A stretch of DNA of 64,000 nt from Deltaproteobacteria bacterium (GTDB taxonomy: Bacteria; Myxococcota_A; Polyangia; Polyangiales; Polyangiaceae), in assembly GCA_003235365.1 (NCBI GenBank), contig QJWJ01000030.1:1-64000 (forward strand). Direction: 5' to 3'. The translations under genes were made by a program, and so were the position numbers. The notes beneath the pieces were generated by a model that was not told the origin of the DNA, did no database searches, and was given only the letters and a program-made list of their open reading frames with translations. Positions 25,817 to 35,444 of the stretch are shown here, in pieces; position 1 is the stretch's first letter; the number at the start of each line of letters is the position of its first letter.

Positions 25817-26033
25817 GTGGTCGAGTACGCGAGTCTTTCTCGCCGTGGAAGGGCCGGTCGGGAGTGACGGGCACGAAGCGGCCTTTCGTCGTCGTGCGCG
25901 CAACGCTTTCGACGATGCCGAGCTGCTCGGAGGCTGCGGCCGCGCCGTTGGTGCACTGGCGTTGAATCTTCGGTCTGACCGCATTTTGATCGACGTGCGC
26001 GGTTGTTGTTGCGACGGCGCGCGGCCCTGGTAG

Positions 26034-27134
26034 ATGCTGCGCGCCATGCAGGTTCGCCCAGCCACCCAGTGTCGGTGGGACATCGTGAGTTTGGGGGAGG
26101 TGATGTTGCGTTTGGATCCGGGAGACCGGCGCATCCACACGACGCGCACCTTCGACGTGTGGGAAGGAGGGGGCGAGTACAACGTCGCGCGCGGGCTGCG
26201 CCGCTGTTTCGGTCAGCGAGCGGCCGTCGTGACCGCGCTGGCAGACAACCCCGTCGGTAGACTCGTCGAGGACTTGATGCTTCAGGGAGGTGTGGATCTG
26301 AGTCACCTGATCTGGCGCAAGGCCGATGGGGTGGGACGTCAAACGCGCAATGGCTTGAACTTCGTGGAGCGGGGTTTTGGTCCCCGAGCCGCGGTGGGTT
26401 GTAGCGATCGCGGGCAAACGGCGATCAGCCAACTGAAGCCCGGTGACGTCGATTGGCCTTCGATCTTCGAGCAAGAGGGGGCTCGCTGGTTTCACACGGG
26501 CGGCATCTTCGCTGCACTTGGTGTGGCCACACCGGACGTCGCGGCCGAGTCGATGGCCGCCGCACATGCGGCAGGGACCGTCGTCTCCTACGACTTGAAC
26601 TATCGTCCGTCGTTGTGGGATGGGGCCGGCGGTCAGCAGCGCGCTCGCGAAGTCAACCGCTCCGTCGTGCGCAACGTGGACGTATTGTTCGGCAACGAGG
26701 AGGACTTCAGCGCCGCTCTCGGCTTCGAACTCGATGCCGTCGACGAGGGCTTTCAGAAACTCGAAACGGATAGCTTCAAGGCGATGATCGAACGCGTGGT
26801 CAAAGAGTTTCCCAACGTGTCGACCGTTGCCACCACGCTGCGTACCGCGCGCACGGCGACGGTCAACGGGTGGGGCGCGATCTGCTACCACGAGGGTGAG
26901 TTCTTCGAGGTTGCTCAAACTGACGTCGAAGTCTTCGATCGTGTCGGGGGAGGAGACTCGTTCGCCTCCGGATTCATTCATGGCTTGATGACCGGCAAGG
27001 GGCCGCAGTGGGCGCTGCAGTGCGGCGTGAGTCACGGCGCTTTGGCCATGTCGACCCCCGGGGATACCACCATGGTTACGTTGGCAGAAGTCGAACGCGT
27101 CATGAAAGGCGCCGGGGCGAGGATTGCGCGATGA
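26034..27134 (+). CDS. kdgK: PfkB-family sugar kinase, probable 2-keto-3-deoxygluconate kinase
   Basis: A 366-residue ribokinase-fold kinase. The N-terminus has the SLGEVMLRLDPG block and GGGEYNVARGLRR sugar-binding segment typical of KDG kinases; the C-terminal VGGGDSFASGF (about residues 303-313) is the PfkB signature with the catalytic Asp and anion hole. Assignment to 2-keto-3-deoxygluconate rests on the next gene being a KDPG aldolase, with which it overlaps by 4 bp; together they convert KDG to pyruvate and glyceraldehyde 3-phosphate. At about 366 residues it is longer than E. coli KdgK (about 310), through a central insertion. Met5 at 26046 is an alternative start. Confidence 0.8.
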   Translation: MLRAMQVRPATQCRWDIVSLGEVMLRLDPGDRRIHTTRTFDVWEGGGEYNVARGLRRCFGQRAAVVTALADNPVGRLVEDLMLQGGVDLSHLIWRKADGVGRQTRNGLNFVERGFGPRAAVGCSDRGQTAISQLKPGDVDWPSIFEQEGARWFHTGGIFAALGVATPDVAAESMAAAHAAGTVVSYDLNYRPSLWDGAGGQQRAREVNRSVVRNVDVLFGNEEDFSAALGFELDAVDEGFQKLETDSFKAMIERVVKEFPNVSTVATTLRTARTATVNGWGAICYHEGEFFEVAQTDVEVFDRVGGGDSFASGFIHGLMTGKGPQWALQCGVSHGALAMSTPGDTTMVTLAEVERVMKGAGARIAR

Positions 27135-27784
27135 GCAATCGTGAGCAAATCAGCCTGCGGATTCGCACGCTGGGGCTGATGCCCGTGGTGAGAGCGCCGT
27201 CCATGGAAGGCGCAGTGGCATTGGGCAGAGCCCTGTTTGAAGGCGGGATTCACTGTCTGGAGATCACCATGACCGTCCCGGGTGGTGTCGACGTGATCCG
27301 CCAATTGAGTGCCAGTCTCGGTCCCGATGCGCTCGTGGGAGCGGGCACGGTCACCAGTGATGAACAGGCACATCGGTGCACGGCTGCCGGTGCACGGTTC
27401 ATCGTCAGCCCTGCGACATTGCCGTCCTTGGTGGCTGCGGCACACGGCGCGGACGTGCCCGTGGCGCTCGGTGCATTGACTCCGACTGAAGTACTGACCG
27501 CCGCCCAGTGCGGCTCCGACTTCGTGAAGGTATTTCCCTGCTCGGCTTTGGGCGGTCCCAGTTACCTCGAGGCGCTCAAGGGGCCCTTTCCCGACATCGA
27601 GCTGTTCCCCACCGGTGGAGTGAGGCTGGAGACGATGCACAGCTACCTCGCTACGGGGGTGCGGGTGCTGGGGATTGGGACGGCGCTCGCCGACTACAAT
27701 CTTCTGGAGAGGGACGGGGCGCCGGCTGTCGTCGACCTGGCGCGCCGCTACGTCGCCGAGTTCAATCGTTTTGACAACGGGTAG
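27131..27784 (+). CDS. eda: KDPG/KHG aldolase
   Basis: A 217-residue class I aldolase of the Entner-Doudoroff route that splits 2-keto-3-deoxy-6-phosphogluconate into pyruvate and glyceraldehyde 3-phosphate. The Schiff-base lysine is K133 in DFVKVFPC, at the same position as in the E. coli enzyme, and the general-acid Glu is E44 in CLEITMT. GAGTVTS and the phosphate-binding PTGGV complete the family pattern. ATGA overlap with the kinase gene and only 3 bp to the glycogen synthase gene place it in the middle of a three-gene operon. Confidence 0.93.
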   Translation: MSNREQISLRIRTLGLMPVVRAPSMEGAVALGRALFEGGIHCLEITMTVPGGVDVIRQLSASLGPDALVGAGTVTSDEQAHRCTAAGARFIVSPATLPSLVAAAHGADVPVALGALTPTEVLTAAQCGSDFVKVFPCSALGGPSYLEALKGPFPDIELFPTGGVRLETMHSYLATGVRVLGIGTALADYNLLERDGAPAVVDLARRYVAEFNRFDNG

Positions 27785-27787
27785 GTC

Positions 27788-29644
27788 ATGGGCTTCGATG
27801 GGTCATTCTCATATGGCGATGTAAACACGACACCTGCAGATCCCGCGCACAGCACGCTGCTGTTCGAAGTTGCCTGGGAGGTCTGCAATCAGGTCGGTGG
27901 CATTTATACGGTGTTGCGCTCCAAGGCCGATTTCATGCTGTCGACGTGGGATGACCGCTACTGCGTCATCGGTCCTTACCTCGCCGGGCAGGCAGCAACC
28001 GACTTCGAAGCGGCGCCGCCGACGGGAGTCTTTGCCGAGATCATCAGTGCGCTAGGCCGTGAGGGGATCTCAGCCTACTTCGGGCATTGGCTGGTCTCGG
28101 GCAAGCCCCAGGTGATCCTGGTCGACCCGAAGGTGCCCCGGGAGAAGTTGAACGAGGTCAAGCACGCATTGTGGGAGGCTTTTGGAATCGAGTCTCCTCC
28201 GAACTCGCCGCTCGTCGACAACGCGTTGGGCTTTGGGTACGCCGTGTCGCGGCTCACCGCCGCAGCTTCACGGCACTGGATCGTCAAGGGCACGGGGCAG
28301 CGTGTACTAGCCCACTTTCACGAGTGGCAAGGAGCGGCGGCGTTGCCGCTGATCCGCCGCGACGGGCAGCCACTGATCACCGTCTTCACGACTCACGCGA
28401 CGTTGCTCGGACGCTACATCGCGTCCAGTCGCGACGACTTGTACCGTCGCCTCAAGGAAGTCGATCCCGAGGCGGAAGCCCGACACTTCGGGATCCTCAC
28501 CCAGCATCGACTCGAGGCGGTGTGCGCCGAATGCTGCACGGTGTTCACCACGGTGTCTCCGATCACCGGTGAGGAGTGCGCGCACTTCCTGAACCGCAAA
28601 CCCGACATCATCACGCCCAACGGGATCAACGTGGCTCGCTACGACGTCGGGCACGACTTTCAGACGCTGCACGCCCAGCACAAGGAAGGGATTCGGCGTT
28701 TCGTGATGGGGCATTTCTTCCCCAGCTACGACTTCAATCTCGACGAAACGCTGTTCTTCTTCACGTCGGGCCGGTTCGAACCCCACAACAAGGGCTTCGA
28801 CTTGTGTTTGGAGGCGATGGCGCGGCTCAACGAGGAGCTCAAGGAAGCCAACCTTTCGGTCAACGTCGTGTTCTTCGTCGTGACCAATCAACCGGTGCGC
28901 TCGCTCAACCCGCACGCGCTGCGCGACCGGGGCGTGCTCGAGGAGCTTCGGTCGGTTTCGCGTCAGATCGGCGACATGCTCTCCGAACGGTTGTTCATGA
29001 GTGGTGCGGCGGGCGAAGACGTAGATCTGTCGGAACTCGCCGACGAGTACTGGATGGTTCGCTACCGCCGGACGCGCTATGCGTTCAAGTCGAATCGCCT
29101 ACCGTTCTTGACCACTCACGTCCTGGTCGACGAGGAAAACGACCCGGTGCTCCGAAAGATCCAAGCCTTGGGGTTGAGCAACTCGAAAGACGACCCGGTG
29201 AAAGTAGTCTACCACCCGCAGTTCATCAACTCGGTGAACCCACTGTGGAGCATGGAGTACGAGCAGTTCGTGCGCGGTTGTCACTTGGGGATCTTTCCGA
29301 GCAGCTACGAGCCCTGGGGCTATACGCCGCTGGAATGCGTGTGCATGGGCGTGCCTGCGATCACCAGTGACTTGTCTGGCTTTGGGCGCTACCTGGCCGA
29401 CATGCACCCGGATCACGACCGACATGGGATCACGGTGCTCGGTCGGCGAGATCAAGACTTTCATTCGTCCGCCAAGGAACTCGCCAACCGGCTTCAAGCG
29501 TTCTGTCGCTTGAACCGCCGCCAACGCATCGCATTGCGCAACTCGGTCGAGGCGCATTCCCACTCCTTCGGGTGGGAGCGCTTGGGCTCGGCCTATCACC
29601 GAGCCCATCAATTGGCATTGGAACGCTGCGGGGCGCTCATCTGA
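27788..29644 (+). CDS. Glycogen synthase, GT3 (eukaryotic-type) family
   Basis: A 618-residue glycosyltransferase. The opening LLFEVAWEVCNQVGGIYTVL is diagnostic of GT3 glycogen synthases (yeast Gsy/animal GYS type), not of the bacterial GlgA (GT5) family. Other GT3 blocks are HFHEWQGAAALPLIR, FTTHATLLGRYIA, ITPNGINV, FTSGRFEPHNKGFDL with the sugar-donor Arg, and SSYEPWGYTPLECVCMG with the catalytic Glu region. The regulatory phosphorylation tails of the eukaryotic enzymes are absent. It is the third gene of an operon with KDG kinase and KDPG aldolase, suggesting joint control of sugar-acid breakdown and polysaccharide storage. UDP-glucose would be the expected donor. Confidence 0.9.
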   Translation: MGFDGSFSYGDVNTTPADPAHSTLLFEVAWEVCNQVGGIYTVLRSKADFMLSTWDDRYCVIGPYLAGQAATDFEAAPPTGVFAEIISALGREGISAYFGHWLVSGKPQVILVDPKVPREKLNEVKHALWEAFGIESPPNSPLVDNALGFGYAVSRLTAAASRHWIVKGTGQRVLAHFHEWQGAAALPLIRRDGQPLITVFTTHATLLGRYIASSRDDLYRRLKEVDPEAEARHFGILTQHRLEAVCAECCTVFTTVSPITGEECAHFLNRKPDIITPNGINVARYDVGHDFQTLHAQHKEGIRRFVMGHFFPSYDFNLDETLFFFTSGRFEPHNKGFDLCLEAMARLNEELKEANLSVNVVFFVVTNQPVRSLNPHALRDRGVLEELRSVSRQIGDMLSERLFMSGAAGEDVDLSELADEYWMVRYRRTRYAFKSNRLPFLTTHVLVDEENDPVLRKIQALGLSNSKDDPVKVVYHPQFINSVNPLWSMEYEQFVRGCHLGIFPSSYEPWGYTPLECVCMGVPAITSDLSGFGRYLADMHPDHDRHGITVLGRRDQDFHSSAKELANRLQAFCRLNRRQRIALRNSVEAHSHSFGWERLGSAYHRAHQLALERCGALI

Positions 29645-29670
29645 GAGCGCGGATTGTCCGAGCTGACGCC

Positions 29671-31041
29671 TCACTCTTCGGCGGCTGCGCCGTTGAGGAT
29701 CCATGTCTCGATGTCTGCTAGGGCACCTTCGGGCAGAAGTCGCGGCTTGAACTCCGCGTCGAGCGGCATACCCAGCCCCACCATGGTGTCGAGCTGGTTC
29801 ATTTTCACCCAAAGGTAGCTGTTTGCAGGATCACCGGGGGTCACCAACGGCATGTCCGGCGCCTGGGTGGACTTCTCGAGCAAGCGCTCGTACGAGCCCT
29901 CGGTGATGACGTCGAATCCGAACTCCGGTGACTCGCTGCCGTGACACCCTTGGCAGTTGGCTACGAGCAGCGGCTGGATGCGTCCCAACCACGTCGCTCC
30001 CTTGCCCAGTAGGTTGAGTCCTTCCGGATCCGCAGACCAGCTGCAGTCGGCGTAGTTGATCGGACTCGTCAAGTCGTACACCTCATCGATCTTGTCGGGT
30101 AGCCCTTCGACCAAACAGTACAACGCGAGCATGTCCGAAATGGACAAAGGCGTGTTTGCCAGTGGCATGCGTGTGCCGGGGATCGACAGGCCGCGCAGTT
30201 CTCCCCGCAGCCGACCTATCAAGTAGCTGCGTTCCGGATCACCGCCCTGTAACATGGCCAGCGGAGTGGCCTCGCGCGCGCCGTAGACTCCGTTGCGGTT
30301 CATGTCGCCCTGGCCCACGCCCGAATCGATGAGAGACGCCACCCGGTCGACCTGCCATTCACGCACTTCGCCGACGAGGTGTTTGCCGCCCTCGAGCACG
30401 AACCACTCGGTTTCGTAGCGGGCGTAACTCACTTCTTCGACCTCTCCGCCGTCGATGACGTTGAGTTTGAAGCTAGCCGTGCCCCAGGTGTGGGTGCGGC
30501 CGTCCCCGATGTTGATCGGTGATTGCAGCTCGATGTGAAGGCCGGGCGAGTCCAGTTCTGGCCGCTTGTCGTCGTTGTAGTCTTCGTCGCCGATGATGTA
30601 GTCGACCCAGCCGATTTCGACTTCTTTCGATCCGCCGAGGGTGATTCGATCGCCGGGGCGTTCGCACCCATCGAAGACGGCTGACCAGTCGCCGGGCTGA
30701 ACGTTGCACGGCGCGTTGATCGCGGCCAGCAGGTTCGAAGGCGTGTGGAGATCGGGATACTCTTTCTGGTTGTGACACACGCCCCCAGTGGGGCCGCACG
30801 TTCGAACGATGACGTTGCGGTGAAGATCCAAACCAGTGCGGTGCGTCGCCTGCGCCTCGAGCACGAATTCGTTGTCGCCGGTGTAGCGCGGCGCTTCCAC
30901 CGCTTGCATCAGCGTCGGGCGCTCGTTGTCGAAGTTGATCTTACCGGTGGGGCCGTACTCCGACGCGTCTTGCCCGCAGGCCACGAAACACGTGCAAATG
31001 GCACCGACCAAGGGCGTGGTGAGCGTGCTGACTGCCCTCAT
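29671..31041 (-). CDS. Heme-binding lipoprotein, third gene of the DUF1549/DUF1501-like operon
   Basis: A 456-residue lipoprotein. The signal ends in FVAC with Cys22 lipidated. One canonical heme site is at C363-Q-G-C366-H367 with Met in VGLGMPLD as a possible distal ligand, so the C-terminal 110 residues are a cytochrome-c-like domain. An earlier C82-x6-C89-H90 may be a non-canonical heme site or a structural disulfide. The middle 250 residues are beta-rich and not recognised. ATG 31041 overlaps the stop of the DUF1501 gene by 4 bp, showing coupling. It is probably exported together with the two upstream products into one surface or periplasmic complex. Confidence 0.75.
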   Translation of the reverse strand: MRAVSTLTTPLVGAICTCFVACGQDASEYGPTGKINFDNERPTLMQAVEAPRYTGDNEFVLEAQATHRTGLDLHRNVIVRTCGPTGGVCHNQKEYPDLHTPSNLLAAINAPCNVQPGDWSAVFDGCERPGDRITLGGSKEVEIGWVDYIIGDEDYNDDKRPELDSPGLHIELQSPINIGDGRTHTWGTASFKLNVIDGGEVEEVSYARYETEWFVLEGGKHLVGEVREWQVDRVASLIDSGVGQGDMNRNGVYGAREATPLAMLQGGDPERSYLIGRLRGELRGLSIPGTRMPLANTPLSISDMLALYCLVEGLPDKIDEVYDLTSPINYADCSWSADPEGLNLLGKGATWLGRIQPLLVANCQGCHGSESPEFGFDVITEGSYERLLEKSTQAPDMPLVTPGDPANSYLWVKMNQLDTMVGLGMPLDAEFKPRLLPEGALADIETWILNGAAAEE

Positions 31042-32477
31042 CCGAACACTCCTGCGATGGGGTCGTCTTGGATGAAGAACTCCGAGTGATCGGCACACAG
31101 CAGATCCATCATCGTCTTTGCAACGGAGCGGTACGAGAACACTACACCGTCATCCTTCAGATCCGCCTTGGCGGTGACACCGAATTGCTTTCCTCCGATG
31201 CCAGCCTGCGTGATCAGGCCTCCCATGAACGGCATGCTCATCCAGCGCGTGGCGCGATCACCGCCGTGGTCGCTGCCACCCGCGGAGTTGAACCCGCTGC
31301 CGCGAGCGGTCCGTCCGAACTCACTGCCGAGGATCACCAGCGTGTGGTCCCAATAGGTCCCACCGGTGGGGTGCTCCATACGCTTGAGTGCTGCGTTCAG
31401 CGCGCTGAGCAAGCGGTTGAGACCGCTCATCGCATCTGCGAGCCGTTCGTCCTCGCCGGAGTGCATGTCGTAGCCGCCTTGATCGAGGTAGACGGCAGGG
31501 CAGCCAAAGTGAAAGAGGCGCAACGCCAGCTTGAGCTGATTCGCGGAGCCACCGTCACCGAACATCGTCGACAGTTGTCGGTTGCTGATTCCGTCGACTT
31601 GCTCGTCCGAGTTGTTGCGTACCTTCAGAACGTCGCTCGCGAAGATCTCGGAGAACTTGCGCGTCGACTCGCGCGTGCCCATGTAGGCCTCGACTAGCGA
31701 TCGAGACGGCACCATCTGCTTGGCGAGCATGTTGTTGTCCGCCTCGGAGGCCATCGCGTTCGCCCAGTCGGGAAGCGACGCGCTGGAAAAGACGAAGTTG
31801 TCGAAACTGTCGCCCTGGATCAGCGGGGGGCGGTAAGCTGCGTACTCACCCGCGCCGCGCGCCATACCCGCCGAGCCGAGCACGAACGGCGGCAGCTCGA
31901 TGCGCCCCTCGGCAGCGGCAGCCTCGATGCGCGCCCGCAAGCCGTAGTTGAGCATGGTGAAGATGCTGTTCTGGCCAGATACGGAGCCCGTGTTGAAGCG
32001 GTCGAGGCCGGTGCCGTGGTTGCCGTCGGCGTTGCCGGAGGTTGGCTCGTGATCGACCGTCGCCAGCACGGCCATCTCGTTGGTGAAGTCGGTAACCCGG
32101 CGCATACCGAGGTCGACTAGCGCTTGCCCGGCGTCACCGTCGAGCCAGTCCGAACCCTCGAGGAGTCGGCTGGCGCCCCATTCGGTACCGCTGGCGAGGT
32201 TGCGCGCCATGCCGAACGGGTTGAATTCCTGCGCGACGTTGCCGTTGAAAGCCGTCGTGAAGCGGAAGCCGCCACTCAATCGCATGTAGATGATGTGCTG
32301 GACGCTTCCCCGTGCGTCGCATTGTTGAGCGAACGTGGAGTTGGGGATCCAGATCAGGGGACCGGCGGCGGCACCGCCGATGATGCTCGACTGCAGGAGC
32401 TTGCGGCGCGTGAGTCGGTTCTTGGGTTTGCTTGCGGCTGGTTTCGATGAAGGAGGTCTGCGTCGATTCACTATCAC
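31038..32477 (-). CDS. DUF1501-family protein with Tat signal
   Basis: A protein of about 479 residues resembling the DUF1501 group. A twin-arginine export signal is clear: LTRRKLLQSSIIGGAAAG followed by a hydrophobic stretch and SNSTFAQ-like end, so it is exported folded, which suggests a bound cofactor or metal. The C-terminal half has LVILGSEFGRTA and GSDHGGDRATRW, the alkaline-phosphatase-like segment typical of DUF1501. The start is uncertain; GTG 32477 (or GTG 32471) is chosen because the longer frame would run into the upstream gene, whose stop is at 32498. It lies between a DUF1549-like lipoprotein and a heme lipoprotein in a three-gene operon. Confidence 0.75.
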   Translation of the reverse strand: MIVNRRRPPSSKPAASKPKNRLTRRKLLQSSIIGGAAAGPLIWIPNSTFAQQCDARGSVQHIIYMRLSGGFRFTTAFNGNVAQEFNPFGMARNLASGTEWGASRLLEGSDWLDGDAGQALVDLGMRRVTDFTNEMAVLATVDHEPTSGNADGNHGTGLDRFNTGSVSGQNSIFTMLNYGLRARIEAAAAEGRIELPPFVLGSAGMARGAGEYAAYRPPLIQGDSFDNFVFSSASLPDWANAMASEADNNMLAKQMVPSRSLVEAYMGTRESTRKFSEIFASDVLKVRNNSDEQVDGISNRQLSTMFGDGGSANQLKLALRLFHFGCPAVYLDQGGYDMHSGEDERLADAMSGLNRLLSALNAALKRMEHPTGGTYWDHTLVILGSEFGRTARGSGFNSAGGSDHGGDRATRWMSMPFMGGLITQAGIGGKQFGVTAKADLKDDGVVFSYRSVAKTMMDLLCADHSEFFIQDDPIAGVFG

Positions 32478-32497
32478 ACCGTGTGTCTTTGCTCGAG

Positions 32498-34321
32498 TCA
32501 GTAGAAAAGCATTTCGGCGCTGCTGAGCAGCGCGTAGCAGGCGGGGCGGGCGAACTCTTCGGCGCGGCAAACGCTTCGTGCGCAGCTCTCGCCGTGCGCT
32601 CGCGCTGCTTCGGTTTCTTTGCCGGTGGGCGAGCGCCCGAAGAAGTGCAGCATTTGGTAACGAACGATTTCCGCCGCACTATCGGCAGTGATCGACTCGT
32701 CGGCGCCGATCTCTTTGGGGAGCAACTGCTCGATGGAAGCGCGCTCACGACGTCCGTCCCCACCTTCCAGCGCAGGGTCACAGATGCGGGTTGCGAAGTT
32801 GAGTTGATTGGCCGTGGTCAACACACTGACGATCTTGAAGCGGCCACCCTGAGAGTTGTCGGGGCAACCGCCGAGGTTGCGAACCAGATCGCGATAGCGG
32901 GTGTCGATGCGCCCCTCGTCGTTGACCTGCCAGTCCGACTCCTGGAGCAGGGCGTACGCGCTCGGGCTGTCCGAATCGAGGAAGTCGCCAGGACGGTTGA
33001 TGCGCAGGTCACAGCGCCGCACGTCGCTGTCGGTCATCGCATTCAGCGAGTCGACCCAGCCCTCGGCGTCGATCTGCTTCAATGGGCCGTAGGTGTAGCG
33101 AAGTTTGGCATCGCGATCGCCCGTGCTGCTTTGCAGATAGGCGGCGCTCGTCAGGATCGCGTAGTGCAGTGAACGGATGTCGCCGTTGTTGTCGAGGGCG
33201 TAGCGGACCAGCTCCTCGCCGACCTGGGGAACCTGCGTCGCCAGATCGTAGCCGAGGTACTGATCGATGACGACGTTCGCTGCGTGCTCCCAGAACAGCC
33301 AATCTTGTGTGAGCAGTCGGCCTGGGGTTTGGAGCTTCTCCCATTCCGAGGCGGTGAGGAGGCCGCTCCACATGAGCCAACCGTCACGCTCCTTGCGCGC
33401 TCGAGAGTCGGGTTCGAGAATGATGGTCTCGACGTGTCCGAAGCGGACGCTCGTACACTCGCCGCTGCCCGCCGATTGGCGCCCCTCGTCGTCCACGCAC
33501 CGGTACCTGATGTAGGCGTCGGGCAAACGCATGCCGAGCTGCGGATGGTCGTAGTAGTTGTTATCCCACAAGGTGTACATTCGGCCCAAATCGCTACGCT
33601 CGTCGCCAAACGGCGGGCGGCCGAGCAGCACCCAAAACAGCGCCTCGGCTCGGTCGCCTCGGGTTGCGTGACGCCGCGTCAGAATCGGGTGGGCGCTGAG
33701 CACGGCGGCAAATTCGTCATAAGCGATGCGACCCTCGTAGAGCGCTTCGACGACTCGGTCCATGTCGTAGATCCGTTCGACGCTGACTGACTCGGTGTCG
33801 TAGCCGAGGCGGTCGGCCCAGTGCCGACGATTGAGCCGCACGAAGGCTTCGGTCGACAGCAGGTCCTTGACGACTTCACCCCAAGGTCGATCGAGACACT
33901 GGTCCTTCATTTCGCTGCGGGTCGGGAAGCGCCCCTGGGTGTCGACCCACAAACGGCGGCAGGCTTCTTCGGCTACGATGGGGGTGCCGCTGCCGCCCGG
34001 GCCCCACAGGCCGGTGCACAGCCCCTTGTTCACCGGGTTGGTGAGATTCAACGACTCACAACGGGCGAGGCAGTCCTCGCCGCAAGTGATCGGCGGCTCT
34101 GCATCCCAGGTCGACGCTTCGTCGACCGGAACCTGATCATTGCCACCAGCAAAGTTGCCGTCGGTGATCGGGTCGCCGTTGGATAGCAGTTCCGAGGGGC
34201 CACGTTCTGGGTGCTCGACGTCGAACAGCTTCTTTTCGTCGGAACACCCAGAGGCGAGTAGACCCCAGCAAGTCAAGACGGCCGGGAGTGCGTTGAGTAA
34301 AGTCCTCGATGAGCGCTTCAT
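32498..34321 (-). CDS. DUF1549/DUF1553-like lipoprotein
   Basis: A 607-residue lipoprotein with signal ending in LLASGC. The region with RRLWVDTQGRFPTRSEM and LSTEAFVRLNRRHWADRLGY resembles the DUF1549 pattern (RRlyLDltGl.Pt.eE, then LL.s..yg.rw.rhWlDlary) known from planctomycetes and other bacteria, where such genes are paired with DUF1501 genes exactly as here. No CXXCH is present, so it is not itself a cytochrome. It is the first gene of the operon. A TAGACT hexamer lies about 15 nt before the ATG (34335-34340 on the minus strand) as a possible -10 element. Confidence 0.65.
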   Translation of the reverse strand: MKRSSRTLLNALPAVLTCWGLLASGCSDEKKLFDVEHPERGPSELLSNGDPITDGNFAGGNDQVPVDEASTWDAEPPITCGEDCLARCESLNLTNPVNKGLCTGLWGPGGSGTPIVAEEACRRLWVDTQGRFPTRSEMKDQCLDRPWGEVVKDLLSTEAFVRLNRRHWADRLGYDTESVSVERIYDMDRVVEALYEGRIAYDEFAAVLSAHPILTRRHATRGDRAEALFWVLLGRPPFGDERSDLGRMYTLWDNNYYDHPQLGMRLPDAYIRYRCVDDEGRQSAGSGECTSVRFGHVETIILEPDSRARKERDGWLMWSGLLTASEWEKLQTPGRLLTQDWLFWEHAANVVIDQYLGYDLATQVPQVGEELVRYALDNNGDIRSLHYAILTSAAYLQSSTGDRDAKLRYTYGPLKQIDAEGWVDSLNAMTDSDVRRCDLRINRPGDFLDSDSPSAYALLQESDWQVNDEGRIDTRYRDLVRNLGGCPDNSQGGRFKIVSVLTTANQLNFATRICDPALEGGDGRRERASIEQLLPKEIGADESITADSAAEIVRYQMLHFFGRSPTGKETEAARAHGESCARSVCRAEEFARPACYALLSSAEMLFY

Positions 34322-34605
34322 GATTCGGTGTCAGCAAGTCTAGCCCATGGCAGGGGGCACCAATGCCAAGGTTGAACGGTTTGTCTCGTTTTTGTCGTTG
34401 CGTGTGCGATTTGGTCCAGTGCGTGGCGGGCGCACTTGTGGGGCGCTGCACGTGGATGGCGTAACATGAACCCCCGGAGTTTGTCGCTTGTCAGGCATAT
34501 GGGGTGCGGCTACGTTTGCTCGTCGAAGCCTATGAATTCTCAGGGAGTCTTGTCGGCGTTTGCTTCGCGAATTCGCGGGGCACGGCCGAGCAAAGGGGAG
34601 CATCG

Positions 34606-35403
34606 ATGTTGATCAGACCTTGGCTTGCAGTCGTCGGGGCTGTGGCGCTGTGTTCACACGAGATTCGAGCAGAGCAGAAACCGTCCACCGTCGCCAAGGG
34701 GAGCGTTGGTTCGGACGAGCCTGTGGGTGGTAAGGCGCTGGCGCGACCGACGGAGCCGTTGACGCCATCCGTGGTGGGCTTTGGTCCGAGCATCTTCTTC
34801 GAGGACTCGACCCGATTCGAGAACCGGACGCAGAACGGAAACGAGACGGAGGAGTTGCGCGAAGATCACGTCAGTGACGGCGTGTACAATCTTCAAGCCT
34901 GGGTTCTGTTTCCCGTGCTCAACGAGCGAGTGCGCTTCGGTGGCGGGCTAGCTTGGTACAACAAGTACACCCTGGCCTACCCGGAAGAAGAGAACAACAA
35001 TCGCGATGAGACGTACGTCATTGGACACACGTTCGACTTGTTTGCGCAGCTGGAGTACGTGATCCCAGACATCGTCAGTGACTTGGGGGTGCTGTTGGCG
35101 CTCAAGGGCGGCGCGGTGATTGCCTTTGCCAGCGGCGAGCTGCGCGAAGACTTGGACAGGCACGATCGCAGTGGTTTCAACGTCTGGCCACTGCCTCGCT
35201 TTGGTGGTTTCGTCGGACCGCACTTGGGCCTGTTGTGGCCGCTCAACGACAAGCTGACCGCGCGCTTCGGCGCGGGGGCAGAATTCTCGAAGCTCGTGTT
35301 GTGGAGCGTCAAAGCGGAAGACGGCGGGACGCTCACGGAGCTGGATGCTCACTTGAACACGACTCGCTACCTCTTCTCGCTGGGGCTCGAGATCGGGCTT
35401 TGA
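34606..35403 (+). CDS. Exported beta-rich protein, probable outer-membrane protein
   Basis: A 265-residue exported protein. ATG 34606 has GGGGAG 5-10 nt upstream and gives a signal peptide of about 23 residues with cleavage after EIRA. The mature protein has short alternating strands with many Gly and aromatics (for example NLQAWVLFPVLNERVRFGGG and GPHLGLLWPLNDKLTARFG) and ends in SLGLEIGL, typical of small beta-barrels. The 102 bases of open frame before the ATG are not used because they contain no signal and no SD. The family is not recognised. Confidence 0.6.
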   Translation: MLIRPWLAVVGAVALCSHEIRAEQKPSTVAKGSVGSDEPVGGKALARPTEPLTPSVVGFGPSIFFEDSTRFENRTQNGNETEELREDHVSDGVYNLQAWVLFPVLNERVRFGGGLAWYNKYTLAYPEEENNNRDETYVIGHTFDLFAQLEYVIPDIVSDLGVLLALKGGAVIAFASGELREDLDRHDRSGFNVWPLPRFGGFVGPHLGLLWPLNDKLTARFGAGAEFSKLVLWSVKAEDGGTLTELDAHLNTTRYLFSLGLEIGL

Positions 35404-35444
35404 GCTGCAGGCAGAGTTAGCAAAGCAAGGAGCGTTCTCGAAGG

